A stretch of 64,000 bases of DNA from Brachypodium distachyon (Eukaryota; Streptophyta; Magnoliopsida; Poales; Poaceae). A program made the translations under genes and the position numbers. The notes beneath the pieces were generated by a model. The model made no database searches, was not told where the DNA came from, and saw nothing but the letters and a program-made list of their open reading frames with translations. The stretch's first letter is position 1. Every line of letters starts with the position of its first letter. Shown here piece after piece: positions 29,909 to 41,500 of this stretch. Location: contig NC_016132.3 in assembly GCF_000005505.3 (NCBI RefSeq), positions 1,922,001-1,986,000 on the forward strand. Direction: 5' to 3'.

Positions 29909-32900
29909 TCAAACTTTGGATTTGCCCTTTTCCTTTCCCTTTGCAGTATGAGTGAAGCGAGTCTTCTTTGCTTTCTTCTTCTTTCCATCACAACCACCAT
30001 CTGAGTCGTCGTCACTACTATTGTCATGCTTGCCATTTGCTTTCTTCTGTGAACCTGACCCATATACATATTCCTTGACCTTCTGGCTGGTCCTCTCTTC
30101 TGTATGGTCAACGCCAGTCTTTGGTTTCCAAATGAAAATGGACCTGCATGGACAGAACCTTGTAAGAATGAAAAAGATCAAGATTTGGTAGGTATGCTGG
30201 GTAAATACAGATTGATTGGTCTACCTTGAGCTTCCTGTAGCCAGGATATCATCTTGAGGATGTAGCTTGTTCACCGGGCTGATAGTTGTTATGTCGGGGT
30301 CCATCACCTCAGCCAGAAGCTTCCCACTGCTGGTGTCTATGAAATCAATGGGATGTAGAGCAGCCCCATTGTAGTTTTCACTGATGTAACGACCAATAAC
30401 TGCAACTGATTCTGAGTAATCCTGTAGAGAGTTACCATTCTATATCAGAATTACTCATGTAAATTGTTGCAACATGATCACAAAAAAATCTGGAAAAAAG
30501 AAAGAAGCAATCTATATCCAGAACTGAACCTTTGGATCCCACTCGGCTTTAAAGGGAGTTAAGTGGCGGTTGAAGTCATGGCTGTGCACGATTTCTCTAC
30601 TTGGGGATTCCAGATTACCAAAAATATAATCCCATACACGAATTCGGTTGTCCTGACATGTTGTCAAGATCTTATTCCCACTCCGGGGAGAAAAATATCC
30701 GGAATTAACAACCCGGCCATGAGCAAGGCTGGCAAGGGAGGAGTTGGGCTCGAGTTTCCTTGTATCCCAAATACGGGCCTAACAGAGTGATGTGAAAATG
30801 TTATTTATCAGATAAAGAAAGGGATATGATGTACATATGCAGCGCAGAGCGTACTCACATAGTGATCATTTCCGCTGCTTAGAAGAATGTCAGGTTGAGC
30901 AGGGTTGCAATGGAGGCCAGTTACTTTGCTGCCCTTTTTATGTATAAGAATTGGTTGCCCAACTCTTGTCTTCGACCGTCTATCCAGTCTGCAAGAATAA
31001 GGCATAAGAAACACATACATAGCTCACAACAGATGCCAGATACTATGATATGTTGAAGAAATATATGGTATATGTCAAATATGACAATATGCAATGATAT
31101 CCCCAAATCACATACGACAGTATACAGCAATGTGTCCAACTCAAATACAAACTCATCATTTATAACAAACTATTTGGAACCAAGCTAACAAATGCATGGA
31201 ATAAATCATATTAACATCCAAGTCAACAGTTTCGAAGGAAGCTGCATACAGTGCATCTAAGGTATTAACTGATCTCACGGAAGATGTCAAACCGCCCCTA
31301 GGGATACTCACAAGTAAATAAAGCCAAAACTATCCGCCACCAAAAGAAGACTTTTTTCGGTGTTTAAGTCCATCCCGTATATCATGCGCCAAGTGTTCGG
31401 ACCCTGTTGAGAGCAACAACCAGGGTTTATGAAATAAAGCGCAAAGTCAACGCAAATTTGCTCAGAATAGTGCAAACAAATGATTGTATAACTAGTTAAC
31501 TACAACAAAATATGCATAACCTGCAAAAGAAGCGATGCATAAATATAAGATTAAATGCCTTTTGAGCTCAGCATTCTATATGAGCATGATGTGAAAGCAA
31601 TGGGGAAAACTTACATTCCAACCATCTGGGTTGAGATTTAATAAGGGTGAGCCTAATCCAGTGTCCAAGTCTGTACAACTGATAGTCCCATCCGAGGAAG
31701 CTGTGTATAGCACTCCATCATTGGCAGCATCAACCCTGAATAAGACCACATCAAATTTCCATATTCCATCTTGAACAAAAGAACTGATAATAGCCATCAA
31801 GGAAAAGCTCTTACTTCATACTGTTCAGGATGCAGGAGTGCACAGAGTCATAAGTAATCTTCTCATGCAACTTAACATAATCCCAGATACCAAGTAGCCC
31901 TTTCTGTGTGGAAATAACACAAAAGGGATTATTACGCTTATATGTTCCTGCAATGCGACTATGTTCATACAGAATTAAGTGGATAACGAAGCCCAAATTG
32001 TGTGACTGCAATACCTTGTCTCCCGATAAAAGCACATTGTTTTTAGTTGGATGAAATTCCAAGCAAGTCACACGTCTTTGGTGAAATTTAATGTTCCCGC
32101 ACTCCAATTGGTTGGGTACCAGAAACTGAGGCTTGACCTAAAATTAGGGAGAGAAACTTATTTTGGCATGAACGGTGCAAGCAAAAATAGTGATATAAAG
32201 TATTTCAACTGACGAGTATATGGAAAAAAGGAGAGCAATCATCGACTCACGCACCATGGGGATCTTGCCTTTCACTTGGCTCTGAAAGACGTAATCCAAT
32301 GAAGTGTTTGTGTTCCTTCTAGGGGCTGGGATAACACCATGCTCCATTGCTACCCTATGTGGGCAAGTCAAGGTCGTATGACCTGCAAAGTGCAAATCAT
32401 GAGAAAATCATGGCGTCAGCGACTCAGAAAGCCTCCATTGATGTCACTTTCATCTAAGGATGCATAATGCTAGCGGACTCCACATTTTATCTGGCACTCC
32501 CTCTGGTCCATAATAAGTGTCTCAGATTTAGTACAAAGTTGAACTAAGTCCGAGACACTTATTATGGATCGGAGGGAGTACAATTTTCAGCCAAATATCT
32601 CAAGTTCCAAATGCATATATACAAGTCATCATGGAACATCAAAGGAAACAGCTATTTGACACTCCTGTCTGAATACACGAGAAAATTAATATGTGACAGT
32701 TCATAAACACCAAACAATTTTTGTCCCTCTCATCAGAATAGAAGTGCAACATTCTTTCTGAAACCATCTGGAACAAGCAGTTGGTCTAAAATCCTGTGAA
32801 CATGTGCACAAGAAAGTTCTGATTCATAAACCCGAGTTCTTGAACTACCACATTCTTACTACTTCACAAAGTACAAACAAACAGGCATAGTTAGAGATAT

Positions 32901-33692
32901 CAGGACCTGGCATCTTGCATAGGAAGCAAGGCTTCATGGGGCAATCTATATACACTGCCCCCTTAAACCCTGCCTCATGCCCTGTCTTCTTGCAGACCTG
33001 CAACCAGACACGACAAAGCACACATCAGAACTGCACTAGAAGAACACCCACTGCAAACTTCAGGCAACATTAATGAAGTAAATCTTTCCAACAAAGAAGC
33101 TCGAAGAAATGATGCTGAGGTGGATAGGGAAGAAGGCAACTTAATTAGGCCTTTCCCTACAGAGACCCCAATATAAATGCTGAATGAAGCAGACATTTGC
33201 CCAGCAAACGCGAGGAAAGCGTCAGATTGTACCAAGGGGAAGCAACTGTCTTCTACCTCTAAACCACCAAAACACAGCAACATGCGCTTGCGATGGCAGC
33301 CGCTTCAGGGCCAAGGATAAGCCCAGAACCTCAGTATAATCGAACGCACGTAATAGCAAAATCGAGAGAAAGGCAGGCTAATAAGCTCAAAGAAGAAGAA
33401 ATTAGGTGAAACCCCGGCGTCGGGCGGCCACTACCTTGCACACTTTCTTGAGGCTGATGGTAATCGGGCCCTTCCTCCCGTTCCTCCCCGCCGCCGGAGA
33501 CGGAGACTCCACGGCCGCCGGCTCCTCCTCCTCGTCGGCGACGACTTGTCCGGGACCCTCCTCCTCTTCTTCTTCCTCCTCGTTGTCGTCGGAGGACGAG
33601 GACTCCACCTGCTGCTGTTCGTCATCGGAGGAGGACTCCTCGTCGCCGCGGCGGCGGCGGCTGTTGTGGACGAAGCGGGCGCGGGTCGCCAT
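29909..33692 (-). CDS. DDB2: Damaged DNA-binding protein 2 (WD40)
   Basis: Eleven exons: 33692-33435, 32997-32907, 32382-32255, 32137-32015, 31903-31815, 31735-31615, 31403-31312, 30988-30859, 30778-30530, 30421-30225, 30143-29909. Total 1713 bases, 570 residues. DDB2 recognises UV photoproducts in chromatin and joins the CUL4-DDB1 ubiquitin ligase to start global-genome nucleotide excision repair. The acidic Ser/Glu N-terminus (16-62) is followed by plant-specific zinc modules: C85, C88, H93, C105 and a perfect CCHC knuckle at 110-123 ([14 protein letters not shown]). WD40 repeats follow ([57 protein letters not shown]). WDTR at 348-351 is the WDxR motif for DDB1 docking. The tail (about 500-570) is Lys/Ser/Asp-rich. 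The frame is open upstream to 33857, so a longer start cannot be excluded; MATRARF is chosen as the usual plant start. Intron 2 holds a MITE. Confidence 0.96.
32497..32578. mobile_element. Compact Stowaway-like MITE in DDB2 intron 2
   Basis: An almost complete palindrome of 82 bases: CTCCCTCTGGTCCATAATAA at the left and GGATCGGAGGGAG at the right, with AGTGTCTC/GAGACACT pairing inside. The right flank is TA; the left is CA, probably a mutated TA. Confidence 0.85.
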
Positions 33693-33951
33693 TGTGTGGG
33701 CCCAAGTGTCGGCTGGGATGGGCTTGGGCTGGGCGGCCTCGGGAGGCGGGAAGGTAAAAGGTGTGGTGTGGCGAGAGACGCGAAGGCGACGCGACGGGGA
33801 GACGAAGAAGCGGTTGCCTGGGAGAAAAAACCAGTCTTGCTTCCGATTTCCGAACAAGAAAGAACATGTCTCACATTTTAATTTTCGTTTTCTCTTGGTG
33901 CCTCTTTGATTTTAAAGGATCTTCTTTTTTAATACATATTTTATTGTCTTA

Positions 33952-35401
33952 CTAGCCGAAATGTCCATGTGTTGCAACGGAACGAAATAAAATGAATTTT
34001 TTCTTCGGGTATTCCAGGGAGCATAACCAAGGAATTGTACTCCTAGATCTTTGTTCTCTTCGTTCATGTGATTGTTCAATTTGCAGTAGTTGTTACGTTT
34101 CATCTCTTCCAAAACGACCACCACGGGCGTCGTACTTGCGGTTCCCCGTCGTTGCCGGACGATCGAACAGAACCATAAAAGAGAAAAATTCAAAGGGCTG
34201 AGCAAATCATGGAAAGAATCATCACCATGGATAGTAAAGTGGAGAGGAAAATCCACTATGATCTAAGGACCGAGAACCAATCTACACAGCGAATCAAACC
34301 CATGCCATGAAGAATCCATCCTTGGTGAAAAAGAACCTTCAAGATAAATGAATAACCCATCCGTATATCCAACTTCTTTTGGCGGGGAACGACCCATGGA
34401 CGGGGCGGCGGTCGCGCAGCAGGAGGTGGCCAAACATGCTGATTTTCCCATTTGTAAAACCAGGTTCCAAAGCACAGGCGAACGAACAAGCTGCATCCCA
34501 GACGATCCCAGTACCATAATATTTACAAATTTTCTCCAAACAAGAAATACCAAAACAAGACGTTTCTCAACTTTTCAATTCGAGCTGTTCTTCAGTTCAG
34601 ACATCAGAAGGTCGGGCTGAGAATGTTGAGCAAGGAGACTCTAGTGTTGACCAGAGCTTGGAACACCTTCTCGCCGCTGCAATCGACGCTAGCGATGCAC
34701 CGTTCCAGGTTCTCATGGAGTTCGAACACGGCCTTCCGCGTCTACTCCTCCGGCTTCATGCGGCCCTCGGGTCGAAGCTACACGGTGGATGACTCATTGC
34801 CATTGTTGTCGGCGCTGCTGTTACGTTTCCCTACCGACCAGTGCTTGGCGAGCGACATCCAGCGCATGAGGTCGGCCACCCACCATATGCTTTGTCTGGC
34901 TCTCGGCGCGTCCGACGAAGCAGCGATGAATCCTGAGCGGGACGTGAGCCAGCAAGGCGTGGAGGCGACGTCGACACGAGCGGCGGCGGCGTTGGAGAGC
35001 ACGGACACGCCGGAGAAGAAGGCCGTGGAGGCGGAAGCAACGGCGACGGTCGAGTCTGCAACCGCCGCGGCAAGCGCCGGTCTCCGGCTGGAGGTCCTCG
35101 GGCAGCGCAACGGCGGCGAGACGTGGGAGGTCGCGCTCGGAGGCGGTAGGCGCTAGCACGGCGGGATGTGGCGGTGGTACGTGGGCGACAGCGCGGAGGG
35201 ATGCAGCGACGGCGTCGCTCAAGCTTCAAGGGAGGGGAGACAGAGAGGACACACAGAGAGAAAGAAAATCTAGCAGGGGGGAAAACGGACGAAGCGGGGT
35301 GGGGCCACGCGAGCGGAGAGCGACGAAAAAGATGGAAAGTTTGATAGGCGACGAAACCGCACGGTGAAGGGAACGGTCCGTATTTTTTAGATAGGTATAG
35401 A
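33952..35401 (-). mobile_element. Non-autonomous Helitron with gene capture
   Basis: Read on the minus strand the element starts TCTATACCTATCTAAAAAAT at 35401 and ends with CTAG at 33955-33952. It sits between host A (35402) and T (33951), as Helitrons insert between A and T. The CTAG is preceded by CCGTTGCAACACATGG, a decayed form of the GC-rich hairpin common at grass Helitron 3' ends. The 1450-base element has no Rep/helicase. Its interior is GC-rich DNA with broken open frames, including a C-terminal gene fragment (34604-35110). The 3' end lies 260 bases upstream of the DDB2 start, in the same orientation. Ends fit the family well, but no second copy was available for comparison. Confidence 0.65.
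34604..35110 (-). pseudogene. Captured host-gene fragment, DUF241/BPS-like
   Basis: One minus-strand frame runs from 35110 to a stop at 34604-34606, interrupted by in-frame stops at 34778-34780 and 34742-34744. Before the stops it is Ala/Ser/Val-rich and includes ARQSIWWVADLMRW. After them comes AVFELHENLERC and then VFQALVNTRVSLLNILS. The last motif closely resembles the C-terminal helix (xRLIRTRVSLLNILxH) of plant DUF241 and BYPASS-like proteins. It lies inside the Helitron and cannot make an intact protein. The family call rests on short motifs recalled from memory. Confidence 0.45.
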
Positions 35402-35709
35402 TATCTTTCTCTTCTTTGATAGACCCACATGTCATATTCTCTATTTTCTTGGTACCCGTGTAGTACTGGTTACTTGTACAAATAACCACTACTTACTTGT
35501 GATACTCATCCCTCCTCCATATTGGTTAACATTTTCTTGGTACCCGCGTAGTACCCATTGTTGAAGATGCCCTAATCATTTGAATTTTGTCCGACGCGTA
35601 TCGATTGATTCAAAGAATTGCAAATCATGGAAATGTTTCATTATCTATTTTGAGCTAGATTTATAGAAAAAACATACATCTTGTTGTTTTTGTGAAAAAA
35701 ATACATCTA

Positions 35710-35821
35710 CTCCCTCCGTCTCATATTAAATGACTTAAATTTGCCCAAATATGAATGTATATATGCCTAAAAACGTTTAGATACATGTAATAGAAAGTCA
35801 CTTAATATGAGACGGAGGGAG
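35710..35821. mobile_element. Stowaway-like MITE
   Basis: TA at 35708-35709 and 35822-35823. Terminal repeats CTCCCTCCGTCTCATATTAA and, on the minus strand, the identical first 20 bases. Nearly perfect ends suggest a fairly recent insertion. Confidence 0.88.
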
Positions 35822-38526
35822 TAGTTTACTCTAAGCTTGTTGCAAGAATAAAACATTCACGAAAAGTCGGAAAGTAAATTTTTGCTCCACGTGGACACAC
35901 TTTTCCCATCCGCATTTTAGAGTCTTGTTTGTTTGTGTGTGTCGTAAAAATAGGTCCACATGTCATCACTTACGATACAAGTCCCAACCACCTTAAAAAC
36001 TCAGACGCATCATAGGAAACTCAAATTATTCGGACACATTTCTACACCAGTAAGATTCATCCATATTACCAGCCATGTCTATTTGTATGGATATTCTCGT
36101 AAAAAATCTTTGAAATAATGAAATACTTAAACTCGATAGATGTGGTGCTACCCACGCGCATCTATGCTAATACGTGACTTCATGCATGGTGTTATCTTAT
36201 CCATGTTGATATCCTACATGCACTGGCAGAGCTACGAAGTCTCTTGTATTATTTAGCAGTGATCTTAACATAAATGCTAATTAGATTGGTTTATCCTCTA
36301 TATCTAAATAGAGGCAACCCACTAACCTATTTCTTTTAACATGCAGCCTATCCACATCAGCAACCAATCATGTCAACAATTTGACATGTCAAGCATCCCA
36401 ATTTTTGGTGGACTAGCTCTTCCTCTTTTTTTCCTTTTTCCCCTGGACCTTCGACCGATCGCCTACTGAGCCCATCACGCCTGATGCTTCGTTCGCTTCG
36501 TCGTTGTTACTCCATATCAAATCACATGTCCGTCCGTTCACCTCATAACCGTTAATGTCAAATGGCATGTCCATCCGTTCCCCTTGAGTTCCAGCTTCAA
36601 TTTCCCATTCAATACGAGTCCTGTGACTTCTCCACTTCCTCTTCTTTCTCCTCACCACATCCTATATATCTCCAAGAATTTCAGTGCGAATCTGGAAGCC
36701 ACCACAGATCAACAAAAAAAAAGATCGACGTCACAGATCAATAGAAAACTGAAAAGAAAAAACCTGGCATCACAGCATCAAGAACTGAGCAGGAGGATGC
36801 AGACGGCGACGCACGGTGGCGGGCTGGAGGCGCCATGCGGGGGCGGGCGAGGTGGGGCGGAGCACGGTGATGAGCGAGCCGGAGACGGTGCGCGGTCGCG
36901 GGCGGGCGGAGGCGCTGTGGCAGGCGCTGGCGGCGCACCGACTATAAGGGTTTAGGAGTTTCTGGTTGGGGTGAGGAATCAGAGGGCGATTGGTATAAGA
37001 ATCAGGTATCGGTACGTATAGGGGGATTGGGGGGTACGAGATGGGCCTTTTTCAGAGATGGGCCTGCTAGATGGAGTAGGTATCAGGGGGATTTCGGTTC
37101 AGGTTTTTTTGGATGGGCTGCTCGAGACATACCAACGATCTATGATCATGTTTCAACACTACCTAGCCAGCACAACGATAAGAAAGGTGGAAATAGAAAA
37201 AAGAAAATCCTCTTTTCTTATTTCTCATGTTGTGTTTACAGTACAAATCATCTTCATCAAATAATGTATTATATAATACACTCTTCATATTATTTTAGTA
37301 TGTCTCCTAAATCGCGAATCAAAATATCAGGTCCGCGAACTACAGACAGGCCGGCTCCGTCAATGCATTTTATTTTTTTCTCTCCTTTTTCCTTGCATGC
37401 CATCAATGGAAGAGGAAGGGAAGGTTCCTCGGCCACCTTGCCGTTTCTGGAAAAAGACAAGATTTGAATAAACCATTAACTGAAAGTTTGAAAGAAAATT
37501 TTTGGCGCCATGTAGGACGTCTCCAATGTGGTTAGAATCCAGGTCTCAAGGAAAGAAGAAATAATTATGACCCACCCTTATACGTTGTGAGAGCGATCTT
37601 AAAGAAAAATTCTCAGAATTCACTCTTAACACTATGACTAGGCCAAAAAAAAATACAATATTCAAACACTAAAACTATCTATGAAATTTGGGTTACATCT
37701 AAAAAGATATTGTAGGTGGGGTCCATCTTAAAATCCAAACTACTACTAGGTTTTAAACATTGTAAATTTTCTAGGAAGGTGTAACCCATCTGATGATTTA
37801 GTTGGGAAATAAGAAGTTCTTACCGTTTTCCTATCTTATGCTTTGGTTCGGAGTCTTGTTTGGGGGTAAGACCACCTGGAAGATTCAGAAGCAATTTAAA
37901 AGAAACTCAAAATGTGGGTTAAAGCGGTGAAATTAGGCCAATTGCATTCTACGACGACCGTGTACTTATAAACAGAGGAAGTACTAGTACATCTAGAACA
38001 TCTTATACTGTAGGAGTGTTTTCAAAATAGCTCTGAGTATCTTCCATAAACTACGGTACTTTTTAACAAAGGTCCAGGTTCATCCCCACAGATTCAAATT
38101 GCCAAGACAGATTAACAGGTAGATTCAAGATGCCTTCACATCACTGTCACCACATTTACTGCCTCCTCCAAGCACTTCCTAAACACACACAGGGGTCCAG
38201 GTCCAGTCACACTCACTCCTCCCCACCAGTGGAGTACATTTCTCAAAACCCAGATGAATTCAAACCTCAAGTTAATTATACTAACAGGAGTACTAGTACA
38301 GCTCTTTTAATTAGTCCCCACCCAGACCCAATTCAAACTTCATCCCAAAGCCAGAGCCTTTGTCCTGCTTCTCTCCTCTCTCGTCGCCGTTTGCTTCACT
38401 CTCACTGCTCTTGCTTCCGTTGCTGCTGCTGCTCACGGGCGCAGGCTAGGCTAGCCCACCCAACCCACTGACTTGCTCGCGCGCTAGATCTCCCCTTGAA
38501 ACCCTAGCCAGACAGCAGGCCCTGCA
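35822..38526. other. Intergenic region upstream of the Ser/Pro-rich gene
   Basis: No confident gene. At 36413-36945 a minus-strand GC-rich stretch followed by an 81-residue frame (36413-36658) could be a decayed gene fragment, but I recognise no family. The last few hundred bases (C-rich, CTCC/TCTC tracts at 38340-38520) look like a promoter and 5' leader for the gene starting at 38562. Confidence 0.5.
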
Positions 38527-38541
38527 ATGCCGGCGGAGTGA
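38527..38541 (+). promoter_or_regulatory. Minimal upstream ORF (4 codons)
   Basis: ATGCCGGCGGAGTGA encodes Met-Pro-Ala-Glu then stops, 20 bases before the main ATG at 38562 and in another frame. If the 5' leader includes it, it could lower translation of the main protein. Confidence 0.5.
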
Positions 38542-38561
38542 GGCGGCGAGTGGATCGACCG

Positions 38562-41500
38562 ATGCATCGGGTGGCCGCCGCGATGGGGGACGGCGGCGGC
38601 GGCGAGGGGAGGGGGAGGACGCTAGGGGCGGTCATCAAGGAGAAGGACGACGAGCTGGCGCTGTTCCTCGAGATGCGCCGCCGCGACAAGGAGCGCGGCG
38701 CCGCCGAGCTGCTGCTCTCCGGCGACGGCGCCGACGCGGCCGGGGACGGGCTACTGCTGCTCGACCCTCCCCCTCAGCCGCCGCCGCCGCCGCCACCCGC
38801 CGGTAAGACAAGAGCTCCGAGCTTTCTTTTCGGACCTGTCCGTTTTTGTTTTCGATTCGGCTCGTGCTTTTGGGCGAAAACCCTAGCTTAACCCTCGTCT
38901 GGGTTTAATGGGGCGGCAGAACCCAAGGCTGCGCCGGCGGCGTACAGGATGGGCGGCGGATTCAGGAGGGCGCCCGGCGGAGCTGACGACTTCCTCAATT
39001 CGGACGCCGGGGACAAAAACGATTACGACTGGTCTGTGCTCCCGCTGCATTTCACTGTATCGTCTGATAAATTTGTGCTCTTTTTTTTTCTTTTATATCT
39101 CGGGCAATATGAGCAATCGGGCTTTCCGATTTTGAATTTAACTTTGCGGCAAAGTTTGAGCTCTCAGTTTCATCAGGAGTGAAAAAAAGTCCTTACTTGG
39201 TAGGGGTTTCTGAACCTTACTATTTGAGGGATTCTGTTTTAGGTGGTCTCAGTTGAGGCCCCATTCTTCAATTGGCAACTACATTAATGTAGGACCATAC
39301 TTCAAATTTGTATGTAGTTTCGCGTGCAGAGTTCTAGAATATATTCGGGGTTGCAGCAAGTTGTGCTTTCAGCTTCTGTTGCGGCCATTTCCCTGCCAAA
39401 TTTAATGCAAAGCGATAAAGTTTGGCTTTTTGCGTAACTTTAGTGGTTGTTAGAATTTAGCTGTTGTTGCTGGAAAAGTTGGGTCTTAGGTGGTTGTTGG
39501 AGGTAACAGTTGGCTCCCTTGTTGACCCTGCCTTCTGCTTCTTTCTTTGATTGATTGCAATTACTTAATTCGTTGTAATCAAGTTGTGCTCTTTCCTTGA
39601 AGTTGTTGCGCTTTAGGGCTCTCAATCTGCATGGAGATGTGACTGTTAGATCTTCCAGATGTGTATTTGATTGGTGTGGTTTGATATAGAATTATAAATC
39701 ATATAATGATACCTTAGCCCCCTACAAGCTACTTATCTTAGCCCTAGTTAATATGAAGTGTATTTGGACTTTGGTCGCTGTGGTTTGCCTTGTTTGCTAA
39801 ATTTCTGTCCTAGTATCAGCTCAATCATTTAGTGTGTCAGTAGGTATGTGAGCGTTAGGTCTGTCAGCATAGGCAGCCATGTTAACTTTTCAATCATATT
39901 CTTTTTGTCAAGAGGACTATTGGATTGCTTGGTGGTGCTTGGTTGGTTGGTGGCAGACTGGCACGTGGGCTATGGAACAAGTTCACATGATATTTGTCTT
40001 GGTTGGCTACTTGACTTTGTAGGCATGACATTACTTAGTGATTACTGAAATGCGTTAGCACGAGTGATGAAATGGATTTGAGCGCGCACTTTTTATTTCA
40101 GCTACTCAGTGTTGGTGCATGAATTTCATCATAAACACTGCCAGCGCAATGAGATTTTATTACTTCATATCGATATTTATTTGTAAGTTAATCAAACAAC
40201 ATAGGACGGTTTTTGTTGTCTTCACGGACCCGTCTAACATGTTACAAATGATCGTTTTTTTGCTCGCCTCTTTCAGTTTTCAACTTCCAAGTTCATTCTG
40301 CTGCACCATACATTTTATTTGGAGGCCATAGCTGGGCTGCACTTTCAAATTATTTATTTAACCTCTGCCACGATGAACTTGTTTGCTTTCAGGCTTCTCA
40401 CTCCACCTGGAACTCCACTATTCCCATCTCATGAAGCTGCACCAAAAAGGTCTCCAGTAAGCCAAACTGGAACACCAAAGACTCGCCAAGCCGCCTTAAA
40501 ATCAAGGGTGAGCCACTTGAACATGAACATTATTTGGTTTCTTCGCGAGTAGTACCTAGCATGTCGAATACTTTTTATTATCCCCACATAATTTAACAAA
40601 ATTTCCTCTCATGGTAGATATAAAGTGACATGAGCTTTGAACCTGTAAACCACTTTATAGTCTACTAGTTGATTTCTTCACTGTATCATTTCGAATTTTC
40701 AAAGATGATCAGACAAGCTCTCAATAAATAATCCGTTGTCTGCTAACTGAAGCTTTCAAAGATGACCAGACAAGTTCTCAAAGATAGTACTTTTGATACA
40801 TTTGTAATGTATTTGACTGAAGCTTTTTACCTGTCTATATATTAGATGGTTTAGTAATAAATCCTCTATAGTGTTGGCAATTAATTGTTTCTATTGTTAG
40901 AAGTCCTCTTAAGAATCTAGTTTTGGGGTTACTGCTTTCTGTCAGTGTGATAGGTGCTCATATCATAAGCATTATGGTGTTCGATCTTCATTAACTTTCT
41001 TTCTATCTGCTCTTGCATGGTATTTTAGTTGGCCAATCATCAAGATCCTCCAGCAAGAACCACACTTCCTTTGAGAACAGCATCATCGAACAGCTTGAAC
41101 TCAGCTGTGACAACTCGTCGTCCGTCATCATCTGGAGGGCTTACGTCTAATTCATCTAGGCCTTCAACACCAACTGGACGTGCTGCATTGACCACTACCT
41201 CCAAAGTTTCACGACCTTCAGCTCCCAATTCTCGGGCAACTCTGCCTGCAAAGACTGGACCTACTGCCCCAAGATCTTCGACGCCCACTTCCAGGTCAAC
41301 ACTTCCTTCAGCAAGGTCAACAACCCCTACGTCAAGGACCTCTGGCCCTGCTACCAGGACATCGGTTCCTTCAGGCAGAGCATCAGCACCTGCTAGCCGA
41401 TCATCAACACCTACTTCAAGATCATCGATACCTGCTACTAGGTCAACCACACCATTGTCCAGGCCATCCTTACCAGCACAGAGCAATCCTGCATCAAGGT

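Noticed and set aside
33406..33909. 167-residue open frame on the plus strand
   Set aside because: It is antisense to the acidic, Ser-rich exon 1 of DDB2; low-complexity coding explains the opening.
34623..35156. 177-residue open frame on the plus strand
   Set aside because: It lies inside the Helitron cargo and is antisense to a frame with recognisable protein motifs, so it is not taken as a gene.
36290..36320. TCTATATCTAAATAG resembles a Helitron 5' end
   Set aside because: No matching hairpin plus CTAG 3' terminus was found downstream in a compatible position.
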